64,000 bases of DNA from Thalassospira sp. ER-Se-21-Dark (GTDB lineage Bacteria; Pseudomonadota; Alphaproteobacteria; Rhodospirillales; Thalassospiraceae), in assembly GCF_017922435.1 (NCBI RefSeq), contig NZ_VDEZ01000001.1, forward strand, positions 1,550,001 through 1,614,000, read 5' to 3'. The notes under the pieces were generated by a model, which saw nothing but the letters and a program-made list of their open reading frames with translations, did no database searches and had not been told where the DNA came from. Below are positions 46,238 through 54,949 of this stretch, piece by piece. The position numbers were made by a program, and so were the translations under genes. Every line of letters starts with the position of its first letter. Positions within the stretch are counted from its first letter, which is position 1.

Positions 46238-48197
46238 CGGGCAGCAAAATTCGCCATCTGTGACGGACCATGCCTTGCCACTGGTGGAAGGCCGGAAATC
46301 CCGTTGGCATCAGGACGGTTATTTCTGGCGGGTCACCAGTATTCTTGCGGTCTGCGGGATGCTGATCTTTTTCGGTTTGATGACATTCTGGCACACGCTT
46401 GAAGCAAGTCGTGAAGACGAACAGACCGTACGTCGGTTGGTCGTTGACGTCACCCATCGGGCGGCAGATCTGCAGCAATGGTATGAGACCGCCATCCAGA
46501 CCGTGAACCTGTCGATCCTGCATCCGGCGGTACAGGAATTTGAAACACAGCCCGAGGCAACCATCAGATATTTCAGATCCCTGGCCCGCGAAGTGCAACG
46601 TTTCAGTCAACTTCGTATCGTTTTGCCGTCTGGCATGGAAGCCGTCCGGGTAGATGCGCGCGGTAATGAGGTGATTGTTACCCCGGAAGACGAACTACAG
46701 GATAAATCGGATCGATATTATATCGAAGCCGCGCGATCTTTACGGCCCGGCCAAGTCTATGTCAGCAGGCTTGATCTGAATGTTGAAAATGGCGAGATCG
46801 AAGTACCCTGGCGTCCGACGACCCGCTTGGTCGCACCGATCAGCGGGATCGATGAAAGCGTTGTCGGCTATCTGATTGTTAATCTGGATATGGGTGCGCC
46901 ATTGGTGGCGTATGGAACGGCACTTAACGGTGTGACACGAACCGAGCTTGTCAATCCGGATGGATACTGGTTGGCCGGGGCAGAGGACGGGCGAAACTGG
47001 GGGTTTATGCTGCAACATAATGCTTCGGTTGCGCAGGTGGACCCGCAACTTTGGCAACGGATAAAATCCGTGCAAGCGCAAGGTGGCTTTGAATATGCGG
47101 GCCGTATTTACGAGGTCGAAACCCTTCCGATTGAACGGATGCTGAGCAGTTTTACAAGTGGCAGCATGCGATCAGAATCCGCCAGGTACCATATTGTCGC
47201 AAGTTCGCCCGCCTATCAGGTCTGGGCGGGAAACAAAGCCTTGGAGGTGATCTTTGTATGCCTTGTTCTGGTGCTGATCTGGGCGCTTTCAGGCGGGATC
47301 GGATATCTTATGTTGCGGCGGCGACAAACCGCAGAACTGCAGGCACTTTTGACCAAGGATTTGCTGGTTCAGGGGCGGATGGCATCCCTCGGCCGGATTG
47401 TGGCCGGCGTATCGCATGAAATGCGCACCCCGCTTGGCAATGCCCTTACGGTAACGACGACCATGGCCGATGATCTGCAGGATTTGCAGCAATCCCTGAT
47501 CACGGCGGGGGATTTCGACGAAGAACGCACTGAGATGATCAATGCGCTTATTGATGGTAACCGGATTGTTCAGAAAAATATCGGCCGGACCAAAGAATTG
47601 CTGAAACATTTCAACCAGACAGCCACGGATCAGACTGTCCACATTCATCGCAGTTTCGATCTGAGCAAGGTTATCTCTGATCTGGTTGCCACATTGCGCA
47701 ATCAGTTCAAAAAGACAGGCATTAAACTGACGGCAGTTCTCCCGCCCTCGGCACATCTCGACAGTTACAGCGACGCGATTGATCAGGTGATCCTCAGTCT
47801 GATCATGAATGCCCATCAACATGCGTTTGTCGGCCGCGAAAAAGGCGAAATCAGCATCCGGTTAAGCGAACGAGATGCTGACAATTTCCTTCTTGAAATT
47901 GCAGATAACGGCATTGGTATCGCGCCGGAAAATCACGACAAGATTTTCGAGCCGTTCTGGTCGGTTGACGGGTCAACCGGGGGCAGCGGGCTTGGTTTGG
48001 CGATCATTTTGAACGTGGTGCAAAACACCCTTGGCGGGAAGATCAAGATTTCATCTGTTCCAGGATCCGGGACCGTGTTTCAGATTGTCTTGCCCAAAAC
48101 CGCTCCGATCCGTGACAGCGCCCAAGAAAGCCCGTTTTCGGTCAAGGACGAAGCGCCGATAAGCCCGGCCGGTTTGGAAATGACCCAATCGGGTTAA
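46230..48197 (+). CDS. Cache-domain sensor histidine kinase
   Basis: This membrane kinase of 655 residues has TM1 at about 34-54, a periplasmic double-Cache sensor (about 60-330), TM2 at about 340-363, an H-box ASLGRIVAGVSHEMRTPLG with His396 and a HATPase domain (LEIADNGIGIAPEN, GGSGLGLAIILNVV). The H-box and kinase type resemble DctB/NtrB-like kinases. The 8-bp overlap with the REC-DUF3369-EAL gene marks that protein as its partner. Ligand unknown. Confidence 0.87.
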   Translation: MVDGQQNSPSVTDHALPLVEGRKSRWHQDGYFWRVTSILAVCGMLIFFGLMTFWHTLEASREDEQTVRRLVVDVTHRAADLQQWYETAIQTVNLSILHPAVQEFETQPEATIRYFRSLAREVQRFSQLRIVLPSGMEAVRVDARGNEVIVTPEDELQDKSDRYYIEAARSLRPGQVYVSRLDLNVENGEIEVPWRPTTRLVAPISGIDESVVGYLIVNLDMGAPLVAYGTALNGVTRTELVNPDGYWLAGAEDGRNWGFMLQHNASVAQVDPQLWQRIKSVQAQGGFEYAGRIYEVETLPIERMLSSFTSGSMRSESARYHIVASSPAYQVWAGNKALEVIFVCLVLVLIWALSGGIGYLMLRRRQTAELQALLTKDLLVQGRMASLGRIVAGVSHEMRTPLGNALTVTTTMADDLQDLQQSLITAGDFDEERTEMINALIDGNRIVQKNIGRTKELLKHFNQTATDQTVHIHRSFDLSKVISDLVATLRNQFKKTGIKLTAVLPPSAHLDSYSDAIDQVILSLIMNAHQHAFVGREKGEISIRLSERDADNFLLEIADNGIGIAPENHDKIFEPFWSVDGSTGGSGLGLAIILNVVQNTLGGKIKISSVPGSGTVFQIVLPKTAPIRDSAQESPFSVKDEAPISPAGLEMTQSG

Positions 48198-48395
48198 TTA
48201 GTCTGCACAGGGGGAAAGGGCTGCGTCTTTGTGATCAGCCCGGCGTTGGCGGGCTTTGGAAATAACGCGTTTTTTGGTGCCGTCACTCATGGTCATCCAG
48301 GAACCGATTTCATCGCCGGTGCGATAACATCCCATGCAATAGCCCGATTTCGGATCAAGCACACAAGTGCCAATGCAGGGGGATTTGACGGGCAT
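48198..48395 (-). CDS. DUF1289 small Cys-rich protein
   Basis: This protein of 65 residues begins MPVKSPCIGTCVLDPKSGYCMGCYRT. Four Cys in CxxxC...CxGC form a likely metal site, and W-x-x-M followed by a basic R-rich tail is typical of DUF1289. Function unknown. ATG at 48395 starts the conserved part. It converges directly on the kinase gene, with no spacer. Confidence 0.8.
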   Translation of the reverse strand: MPVKSPCIGTCVLDPKSGYCMGCYRTGDEIGSWMTMSDGTKKRVISKARQRRADHKDAALSPCAD

Positions 48396-48535
48396 GATGA
48401 TATTTGGCCTGTAAGCGGATAACAAAAATCTCAGGCCCATAAAAAGCAGTTTCGCGCGCAGCAATCAAGGGGAGGATCTTGGGCTGCGCGCGAAACGAAT
48501 GGGGGAATGGCCGGTTATGGCTTAAATCAAATCAC

Positions 48536-48733
48536 TTAAAGGCGATTGAACCACTCGCGGACCTGACGGTCGGCCTCTTCGCGTTGAATGCCATAGGCTT
48601 CCTGAATCTTGCCGACCAGTTTGTCTTGCTGGCCATCAATGGCATCGACATCATCGTCGGTCAGGCGACCCCACTGTTTTTTGACGTCACCGGTAAGCTG
48701 TTTCCAACGTCCTTCGATTTGGTCCCAATTCAT
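48536..48733 (-). CDS. CsbD-family stress protein
   Basis: This small charged protein of 65 residues, MNWDQIEGRWKQLTGDVKKQ at its start and VREWFNRL at its end, matches the CsbD family, abundant general-stress proteins of unknown mechanism. ATG at 48733 has GGAGA 5 nt upstream. The frame continues upstream without conserved sequence. Confidence 0.85.
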   Translation of the reverse strand: MNWDQIEGRWKQLTGDVKKQWGRLTDDDVDAIDGQQDKLVGKIQEAYGIQREEADRQVREWFNRL

Positions 48734-49008
48734 TGTCGTCTCCTGTTTTGGTTGACGGTTTGCTCGACCAAGGGATGTTGTGCCCTTTGCTAGAATCAAC
48801 GAAGCAGCAGCGGTGTTGTTCCAAATTGTTTTGCCAGATCGGTTAAGGCATTCGGTTAGGGCAACCGGTTGCATCAACGGGTGGCAGCATTGCCCGTGGT
48901 GTGCTTGCCATATCGTGTCCGGGGCGCTATAGCCCCCTACAGTTCTTTTTATGGAGTTGTTTTCGCACCGGCCCGAGACCGGCTGTCTGGTGCGGCACGG
49001 AGGAAGAT

Positions 49009-49626
49009 ATGCGCGGCTATTTCGGGATTGGAATTGAAGGGGCAAGCAAGCCTTTGAATGTGGGCACCCTGTTTCGTTCTGCCCATGCCTTTGGCGCAAG
49101 TTTTGCGTTTACGGTGGATGCAGATTTCCGTGAGGAACGCTCCAACATCACCGATACATCGAAGTCGGGCGAACAGATGCCCTACTATCATTTCCCCGAT
49201 CACGAAAACCTGTTCCTGCCGCAAGGCTGCCGCATGGTGGGGGTCGAACTGACACCTGATGCGATTGAACTGCCAAGCTTCAAGCATCCGTCGCAAGCGG
49301 CCTATATCCTGGGTCCAGAACGCGGAAACCTGTCAGATGAAATGCAGGAAAAATGCGATTTCATCATCAAGATCCCGATGAGTTTTTGTGTCAATGTGGC
49401 GATTGCCGCCAATATCGTGATGTATGACCGGGTGATCAATCTGGGCCGGTTTGCGCCGCGCCCGGTACGTGCCGGTGCGCCGACCGAACCCAAGCCCGAA
49501 GCCCATTACGGCGGCTGGATTTCGCGCACGCGCGACAAGCGCAAGGGTGACCCGGAAAAATTCCGTCAGGCCCCGCCGCCCGATTACTCGGTAATCGACG
49601 GTTCGCTTGATGATGACGATGCCTGA
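49009..49626 (+). CDS. TrmH/SpoU-family RNA methyltransferase
   Basis: This protein of 205 residues has the SPOUT motifs: N-terminal PLNVGTLFRSAHAFGASFAF, AYILGPERGNLSDEM and the C-terminal knot IKIPMSFCVNVAIAANIVMYDR. These residues bind SAM in the trefoil knot. It likely 2'-O-methylates a tRNA or rRNA position; which one cannot be told. The tail (about 155-205) is Pro/Arg-rich and extra to the core. ATG at 49009 has GGAGGAAGAT directly upstream. Confidence 0.85.
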   Translation: MRGYFGIGIEGASKPLNVGTLFRSAHAFGASFAFTVDADFREERSNITDTSKSGEQMPYYHFPDHENLFLPQGCRMVGVELTPDAIELPSFKHPSQAAYILGPERGNLSDEMQEKCDFIIKIPMSFCVNVAIAANIVMYDRVINLGRFAPRPVRAGAPTEPKPEAHYGGWISRTRDKRKGDPEKFRQAPPPDYSVIDGSLDDDDA

Positions 49627-49656
49627 TTACCGCAACCCAATGCCCAAATATAAAGA

Positions 49657-49691
49657 AGCAACGGCCGCGAGGGAGGAGCACGGCCGTTGCT
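49657..49691 (-). terminator. Hairpin after trpEG
   Basis: The 10-bp stem GCAACGGCCG / CGGCCGTTGC (extended by an A-T pair) has a 13-base loop. On the minus strand TTCTTTATATTT follows, consistent with termination of trpEG transcripts. Confidence 0.6.
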
Positions 49692-49766
49692 GTGTGTGAT
49701 CTGCGGTTTGCTGTGCCTTGACAGGGGGGCTTGGCACGCCACGCAGATCAGGGTGTTTGGTGATGG

Positions 49767-52031
49767 TCAGGCGGCCTTGTGATCGGTCGCTGTATCTTCC
49801 TTGTTTGTCGTGTCGTCCTGTTCGGGGTCTTCGATCTTGTCATCGGGGCGCTGGCCATGCGGGTTGCGCAGAAGGTTTGCAATCATGCGCATGCCGACTT
49901 CGCCCTGAAGGGTCAAAAGGCTTTCGGGGTGGAACTGCACGGCACTGATCGGCAGGCTTTTGTGGCGGATGCCCATGATCACCCCGTCGTCACTGCGCGC
50001 CGTGACCGTAAGGTCGGCTGGCATTTCAGCCGCCTTGGCAAACAGGGAATGGTAGCGTCCGACAACAATGTCTTCGGGCAGGCCATCAAACAGCGGATCG
50101 GTTGTATCGAGTTTCACCTTTGACGGTTTGCCATGCATCGGTGTGACAAGTTGGCCGAGGGATCCGCCAAAGAATTCGACAATCCCCTGCAAACCCAGAC
50201 AAACCCCGAACACCGGCAAGCCGGCCGCAAGGGCGCGTTCGATGCTGTCGCGCAGGTGATAGTCATCAGGCCGCCCGGGGCCTGGTGACAGGAACACCAG
50301 ATCAGGTTTGAAATCCTCAAACGCCTGATCGGGGAAGCCCGGACGGAGTGTGAGCGTCTCGGCACCCGTCGCACGGATGTAGCTGGCAAGGTTTTGCACA
50401 AAGCTGTCTTCGTGATCGATCAGAAGCACGCGTTTACCAACGCCTGAAACCGTCGGATCAAGGGTGACTTCATCCTTGGCATCACGGGTGACGGCATCGA
50501 TCATTGCTGATGCCTTAAGGACGGTTTCGGCTTCTTCGGCGTCCGGTTCACTATCAAACAGAAGCGTCGCACCCGCACGGACTTCGGCGACACCCTGTTT
50601 GAGACGCACAGTGCGCAGCGTCAGGCCGGTATTCAGATCGCCATTGCACAAAACAGCGCCAATCGCCCCGCCATACCAGGCGCGCGCACTGCGTTCGACG
50701 GCCTCGATATGTTTCATGGCGGCGCGTTTTGGGGCTCCTGTGACCGTGACCGCCCAGCAATGGGTCAGGAAGGCATCGAGCGCATCGAACCCGTCGCGCA
50801 GGCGACCCTCAACATGGTCGACCGTGTGGATCAGACGCGAATACATTTCGATCTGACGACGGCCCAGAATGCGGATGCTGCCCGGTTTGCAGACACGTGC
50901 CTTGTCGTTGCGATCGACATCCGTACACATGGTGAGTTCCGATTCTTCCTTGGCCGAGTTCAGCAATGTGCGGATATTTTCGGCATCCTCAATCGCATCG
51001 CGGCCACGCGCGATGGTGCCGGAGATCGGGCAGGTTTCGATACGCTGTCCCTTGACCCGGACATACATTTCGGGCGATGCGCCAATCAGGTGTTCACCGT
51101 CGCCGAGATTGATCAGAAAGCCATAGGGGGCGGGGTTGCGGCGCTTTAGACGGCGGAAAATTTCCGACGGTTTGACATCGCAAGCGGTGCGGAAAACGCG
51201 GCTGGGCACGACTTCAAACAATTCGCCACGGGCAAAGCGGTGCTTGGCATCGTCAACAATGGCGGCATATTCGCCCTGTTTCATGTCGTTTTCGATGGCG
51301 GCGTTGTTGCCGCGCGATGGCGGGTGGGGTTGTGAAATGCGTTCAAGCCCTGCGGTGCTGCGGCCATCGGGGGCGATAAATTCATAATCAAACCGGGTGG
51401 CGACGCGCGAGGCATGGTCGACTGTAACCATTTGATCGGGCAGGAACAGGTGGATGTCCTTATGGTCCGCCGGGCGGTCTTGTGCCAGATTGATCTGTTC
51501 GAAATGAAGCGCGATGTCATAGCCAAAGGCGCCATAAAGCCCAAGACGTTCATCGCCCTTGTGCCCGAACAGATCACGCAGTGCGCGCACAACCGAAAAC
51601 AGGCTGGGTTGCTGGCTGCGTTCTTCTTCGGGGAACCAGGCGGCGGGTTTTTTGACCACACCATAAAGCCCGTCTTCGCCGTTGGTCAGGCTTTCGACAT
51701 GGGGATGGTTTTCAAGGGCAACCGAAATGACATCAAGCAACACCCGACCGCGATCATTAAGCGCATGCACGGCAAAGCCGCGTTCGCGCCCGACAATTTC
51801 AAGTGGTGGGGCATCAAAGCCCATATCCCAACGTGAATAGCGCCCCGGAAATTCATAGCTTGAAGACAGCAACACGCCCTTGGTGGCATCAAGCGCATCA
51901 ATCAGGCCTTCGGTTGCGTTTTCGTAGGGCATTTCGGTCATGCGGCGGATGACCGAAACACCGCCATCGGTGGTGTAGCGGTATTCGCTGCTGTCAGTGG
52001 AAATGCCGGTTTGGCTTGTCGGGGTCGTCAC
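49767..52031 (-). CDS. Anthranilate synthase, fused TrpE-TrpG
   Basis: This fused enzyme of 754 residues makes anthranilate from chorismate and glutamine. The TrpE part (about 1-500) has IETCPISGTIARGRDA, MCTDVDRNDKARVCKPGS and the AVTVTGAPKRAAMK region. The TrpG part (about 525-720) is a class I glutamine amidotransferase with Cys in FGVCLGLQGIVEF and His/Glu in AVQFHPESLL. Fusion is typical of Rhizobiales and Azospirillum. GTG at 52031 has GGAG 8 nt upstream; TTG at 52055 is less likely. A tryptophan attenuator precedes it. Confidence 0.93.
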   Translation of the reverse strand: MTTPTSQTGISTDSSEYRYTTDGGVSVIRRMTEMPYENATEGLIDALDATKGVLLSSSYEFPGRYSRWDMGFDAPPLEIVGRERGFAVHALNDRGRVLLDVISVALENHPHVESLTNGEDGLYGVVKKPAAWFPEEERSQQPSLFSVVRALRDLFGHKGDERLGLYGAFGYDIALHFEQINLAQDRPADHKDIHLFLPDQMVTVDHASRVATRFDYEFIAPDGRSTAGLERISQPHPPSRGNNAAIENDMKQGEYAAIVDDAKHRFARGELFEVVPSRVFRTACDVKPSEIFRRLKRRNPAPYGFLINLGDGEHLIGASPEMYVRVKGQRIETCPISGTIARGRDAIEDAENIRTLLNSAKEESELTMCTDVDRNDKARVCKPGSIRILGRRQIEMYSRLIHTVDHVEGRLRDGFDALDAFLTHCWAVTVTGAPKRAAMKHIEAVERSARAWYGGAIGAVLCNGDLNTGLTLRTVRLKQGVAEVRAGATLLFDSEPDAEEAETVLKASAMIDAVTRDAKDEVTLDPTVSGVGKRVLLIDHEDSFVQNLASYIRATGAETLTLRPGFPDQAFEDFKPDLVFLSPGPGRPDDYHLRDSIERALAAGLPVFGVCLGLQGIVEFFGGSLGQLVTPMHGKPSKVKLDTTDPLFDGLPEDIVVGRYHSLFAKAAEMPADLTVTARSDDGVIMGIRHKSLPISAVQFHPESLLTLQGEVGMRMIANLLRNPHGQRPDDKIEDPEQDDTTNKEDTATDHKAA

Positions 52032-52102
52032 GTTTTTTACTCCTGTGTGGGCCAAGCGCTGCAGGAGCCATGTGATCTTTAGACAAGGAAGAAGAAGTCT
52101 GA

Positions 52103-52168
52103 AAACACAAAGCCGCCTGCAAGAATGAGGCGGCCGGTATGTTTAGGGCACGAATTTTGGCCGCCCGC
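52103..52168 (-). promoter_or_regulatory. trp attenuator (terminator/antiterminator)
   Basis: On the minus strand, segment 2 (GCGGGCGGCC, 52159-52168) can pair with segment 1 (GCTCGC at the end of trpL) or with segment 3 (GGCCGCC), forming an antiterminator. Segments 3 and 4 (GCCGCCT, 52128-52134; AGGCGGC, 52112-52118) form a terminator followed by TTTGTGTTTT. This is the classical alternative-hairpin layout: stalling at the Trp codons favours 2:3 and expression of trpEG. Confidence 0.85.
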
Positions 52169-52228
52169 TTAAGCGAGCCACCACCAACGATTTGCAATGC
52201 GGGTCTGGTTCATGCCGTGTGTTTTCAT
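52169..52228 (-). CDS. trpL: trp leader peptide with three consecutive Trp codons
   Basis: The frame reads MKTHGMNQTRIANRWWWLA then stop (19 residues), or MNQTRIANRWWWLA from ATG at 52213 (14 residues). The run TGG TGG TGG ends nine bases before the stop. The leader lies between the K+ channel gene and the trpEG attenuator and makes translation of the Trp codons the sensor of charged tRNA-Trp. A TTGACG at 52258-52263 may be the -35 box; no convincing -10 was found. Confidence 0.85.
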   Translation of the reverse strand: MKTHGMNQTRIANRWWWLA

Positions 52229-52259
52229 GGCTCAACCATGTGCCCAAAAAAACCGGGCG

Positions 52260-53252
52260 TCAAGACTTTTGCGGCGTGGGTGTTGTTTCGGTGTCGTGCA
52301 GTTCAAGATGAAGCGGCTGATGGCAATGCGGACAGGTCAGGATTTCATCGCTTTCATTGCGGTGGACATCGCGGATGTCCTCGATGATTGACTGGGCCTG
52401 TTCTTCGCTGATGCCGAGTTCTTCCTGATGGGATCGCAATTTGTTGCGGACCCGCTCAGTCAGGCGTTTGCCCATCAATTGCCGGGTGGCCTGATGGCGA
52501 TATTCGGCTTCGCGCCTGCGCAGTTCGGCGTTAAAGGCCGACGCCAGAATACCGGCCGGCACGGCGACAATCCCGATGCCGGTCAATGAGATGATGCTGG
52601 CAAGGAATTTGCCAAACGGCGTGATCGGCACAACATCGCCATAGCCAACCGTGGCAAGCGTAATGACACTCCAATACAGCGCATCAAGCAGGTTGGAGAA
52701 TTGTTCAGGTTGGGCTTCGTGTTCGGCGAGGTAAATCGCCCCGGCGCTGAAAACCAGCATGCAGGCAAGGGCGGCACTGGCGGCACCGAAAATGCCCATC
52801 TGCTGGCGAAATACCAGCATCATCAGTTCCAGCCCGGTGGAATAGCGGGTGAATTTCAACAGGCGCAGCAACCGGACAATACGGATAAAGCGCAAATCAA
52901 TGCTGGTAAAGAACCACAGGAAGATCGGCAGGATCGCCAGAAGGTCAATCAACGCCATCGGCGTCAGCATATAGCGCAGCCGACCGAATGTGCCCGCAAA
53001 ACGGGGATTGTCCGGGGCGGACCAGACACGCAGGCCATATTCGATGGCAAAGATCAGCGTGCAGACGATCTCGATTGTGGCAAACAGAATGAAATAGCGT
53101 TCGGCAAAGGCTTCGACCGAGTCAAAGATCACCGAGACGACATTGATGATGATCGCGCTGGCCAGAACCAGATGCACAAACAGCGAAAACCGCGACTCCC
53201 GGTCAACACCGTGCAGAAGCTTCTGGGTTCTTGATCGAAGGGTCGGTTTCAT
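52260..53252 (-). CDS. Voltage-gated potassium channel-like ion transporter
   Basis: This protein of 330 residues has six membrane segments, an S4-like helix with regularly spaced Arg (LRFIRIVRLLRLLKFTRYS), a pore loop with the K+ selectivity filter TLATVGYGD, and a cytosolic C-terminal tail that is coiled and ends with CPHCH and several His. The tail could bind metal. ATG at 53252 was chosen; TTG 24 bp upstream is possible. The stop is only about 30 bp before trpL, so any dedicated trp promoter would lie within its 3' end. Confidence 0.88.
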   Translation of the reverse strand: MKPTLRSRTQKLLHGVDRESRFSLFVHLVLASAIIINVVSVIFDSVEAFAERYFILFATIEIVCTLIFAIEYGLRVWSAPDNPRFAGTFGRLRYMLTPMALIDLLAILPIFLWFFTSIDLRFIRIVRLLRLLKFTRYSTGLELMMLVFRQQMGIFGAASAALACMLVFSAGAIYLAEHEAQPEQFSNLLDALYWSVITLATVGYGDVVPITPFGKFLASIISLTGIGIVAVPAGILASAFNAELRRREAEYRHQATRQLMGKRLTERVRNKLRSHQEELGISEEQAQSIIEDIRDVHRNESDEILTCPHCHQPLHLELHDTETTPTPQKS

Positions 53253-53361
53253 GTCGCGCGTACTCGGTCCGGGCAATGGAGTGCACTATTGCCCGGGCAG
53301 TTTTGCGCCCAATCATTTCAGAAATGGTTAAATCAGCTCTGATCGCAGTTGCTCAGCGGGA

Positions 53362-54006
53362 TCAGTACCCTTTTGCCGCCTGGATGAAGGCCGAGATTTT
53401 GCGCGGGTCCTTGACCCCCTTGCTGCGTTCGACACCGGATGACACATCAACCCACGGGGCACCTGTAATCGTCACGGCCTCTGCGACGTTGCTGGGATCA
53501 AGTCCGCCAGCCAGCATCCAGTTGCTTTGGAAGTTTTGACCGGTCAGAAGCGTCCAGTCGAACGACACGGCATTGCCGCCGGGAAGGACGCTGTCTTTGG
53601 GCGGTTTGGCATCAAACAACAGAAAATCGGCAATGCCGTCATAGTTCTTCTTGGCGTTTTCGATGTCGTTTGCGGTGCTGACCGAAATGGCCTTCATGAC
53701 CTTGAGGCCAAAGCGTTCCTTGACCTCGGCCACGCGTTCCGGGCTTTCCTTGCCATGAAGCTGGATGACGTCGAGATTGCCCGCCTTGATCGCGTTTTCA
53801 AGTGCCTCGTCACCGGCTTCGACAAACAGGCCAACCTTATAGATGCTGTTGGGGACCCGTTCGGTGAGCGTCTTGGCACCCTTAAGCGAGATATGGCGCG
53901 GGCTTGGCGGGAAGAAGACATATCCAAGCGCATCTGCCCCGGCACTCATGGCTGCAATCGCGGCATCTTCGCTGTTAATTCCACAGATTTTTACCATGCA
54001 GGTCAT
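53362..54006 (-). CDS. trpF: Phosphoribosylanthranilate isomerase
   Basis: This TIM-barrel enzyme of 214 residues performs the third step of tryptophan synthesis. Catalytic Cys is in VKICGINS and Asp in LLFDAKPPKDSVLPGGNAVSFDW; DVSSGVERSKGVKD closes the barrel. ATG at 54006 has AGGA 7 nt upstream. trpB and trpA, usually next, are not in the window. It is separated from the trpEG region by the K+ channel gene. Confidence 0.93.
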   Translation of the reverse strand: MTCMVKICGINSEDAAIAAMSAGADALGYVFFPPSPRHISLKGAKTLTERVPNSIYKVGLFVEAGDEALENAIKAGNLDVIQLHGKESPERVAEVKERFGLKVMKAISVSTANDIENAKKNYDGIADFLLFDAKPPKDSVLPGGNAVSFDWTLLTGQNFQSNWMLAGGLDPSNVAEAVTITGAPWVDVSSGVERSKGVKDPRKISAFIQAAKGY

Positions 54007-54162
54007 CGGGGCATCCTGTTCTTGTCGTCGCTCTAATCTCGGCGACAAATGGTTGTCGCGTCAGATTGACTTAACAGAAATGACCACGATCCAACAGGAT
54101 ATTTGCGTTTTGTCGTGGCTTTCCACTGGCAGGATAATCATTGCTGCGCTATTTTCCCGGCC

Positions 54163-54936
54163 ATGAGCAAGAACACAGACCCTGCCGCGGGCGAAACCGG
54201 CGAAAACACAACCCACTTTGGTTTTCGTGATGTTCCCGAAAGCCAGAAGGCATCCATGGTGCGCGAGGTCTTCGACACTGTTGCGTCGAAATATGACCTG
54301 ATGAACGATCTGATGAGCGGTGGTGTGCATCGCTTGTGGAAAGACAGCTTCATCAACGAGCTTAAGCCGCGTCCGGGCATGAAGTTGCTCGACGTTGCCG
54401 GGGGTACTGGTGATATTGCGTTTCGCTTCCTGAAGAATGGTGGTGGCTCTGTCACGGTCTGTGACATCAACTATGAGATGCTCCATGTCGGGCGCGACCG
54501 CGCGGTTGATCACGGGATCCTGAAAAACATCAACTGGACGGTCGGTGATGCGCAGAAATTGCCGCTGCCCGATCAATCTGTTGATGCCTATACCATCGCC
54601 TTTGGCATTCGCAATGTGACCCGCATTGAAGAAGCGCTTTCAGAAGCCTATCGCGTCCTGCGTCCGGGTGGAAAGTTCCAGTGTCTTGAATTTTCCAAGG
54701 TCGTCGTGCCGGGGTTTGACAAGCTGTATGATACCTATTCATTCAAGCTTTTGCCCGAAATCGGCCGGTTTATTGCGGGCAATCGCGAAGCTTATCAGTA
54801 TCTGGCGGAAAGCATTCGCAAGTTCCCCGATCAGGAAACATTTGCATCCATGATCCGGGCTGCCGGCTTTGAGCGGGTAAAATACCGCAACCTGTCTGGC
54901 GGGATTGCGGCCATTCATTCCGGTTGGCGGATATAA
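54163..54936 (+). CDS. ubiE: Ubiquinone biosynthesis C-methyltransferase UbiE
   Basis: This SAM-dependent methyltransferase of 257 residues has [25 protein letters not shown], the SAM motif [28 protein letters not shown] and the C-terminal [12 protein letters not shown], all diagnostic of UbiE/COQ5. It methylates the ring of ubiquinone (and menaquinone) precursors. It is followed 13 bp later by ubiB. ATG at 54163 gives the normal N-terminus. Confidence 0.94.
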   Translation: MSKNTDPAAGETGENTTHFGFRDVPESQKASMVREVFDTVASKYDLMNDLMSGGVHRLWKDSFINELKPRPGMKLLDVAGGTGDIAFRFLKNGGGSVTVCDINYEMLHVGRDRAVDHGILKNINWTVGDAQKLPLPDQSVDAYTIAFGIRNVTRIEEALSEAYRVLRPGGKFQCLEFSKVVVPGFDKLYDTYSFKLLPEIGRFIAGNREAYQYLAESIRKFPDQETFASMIRAAGFERVKYRNLSGGIAAIHSGWRI

Positions 54937-54949
54937 GGGCGTTTGACGC

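Noticed and set aside
48734..49008. Upstream extensions of the CsbD and methyltransferase frames
   Set aside because: Both frames stay open, but the added sequence shows no conserved character, and good ribosome sites lie directly before 48733 and 49009.
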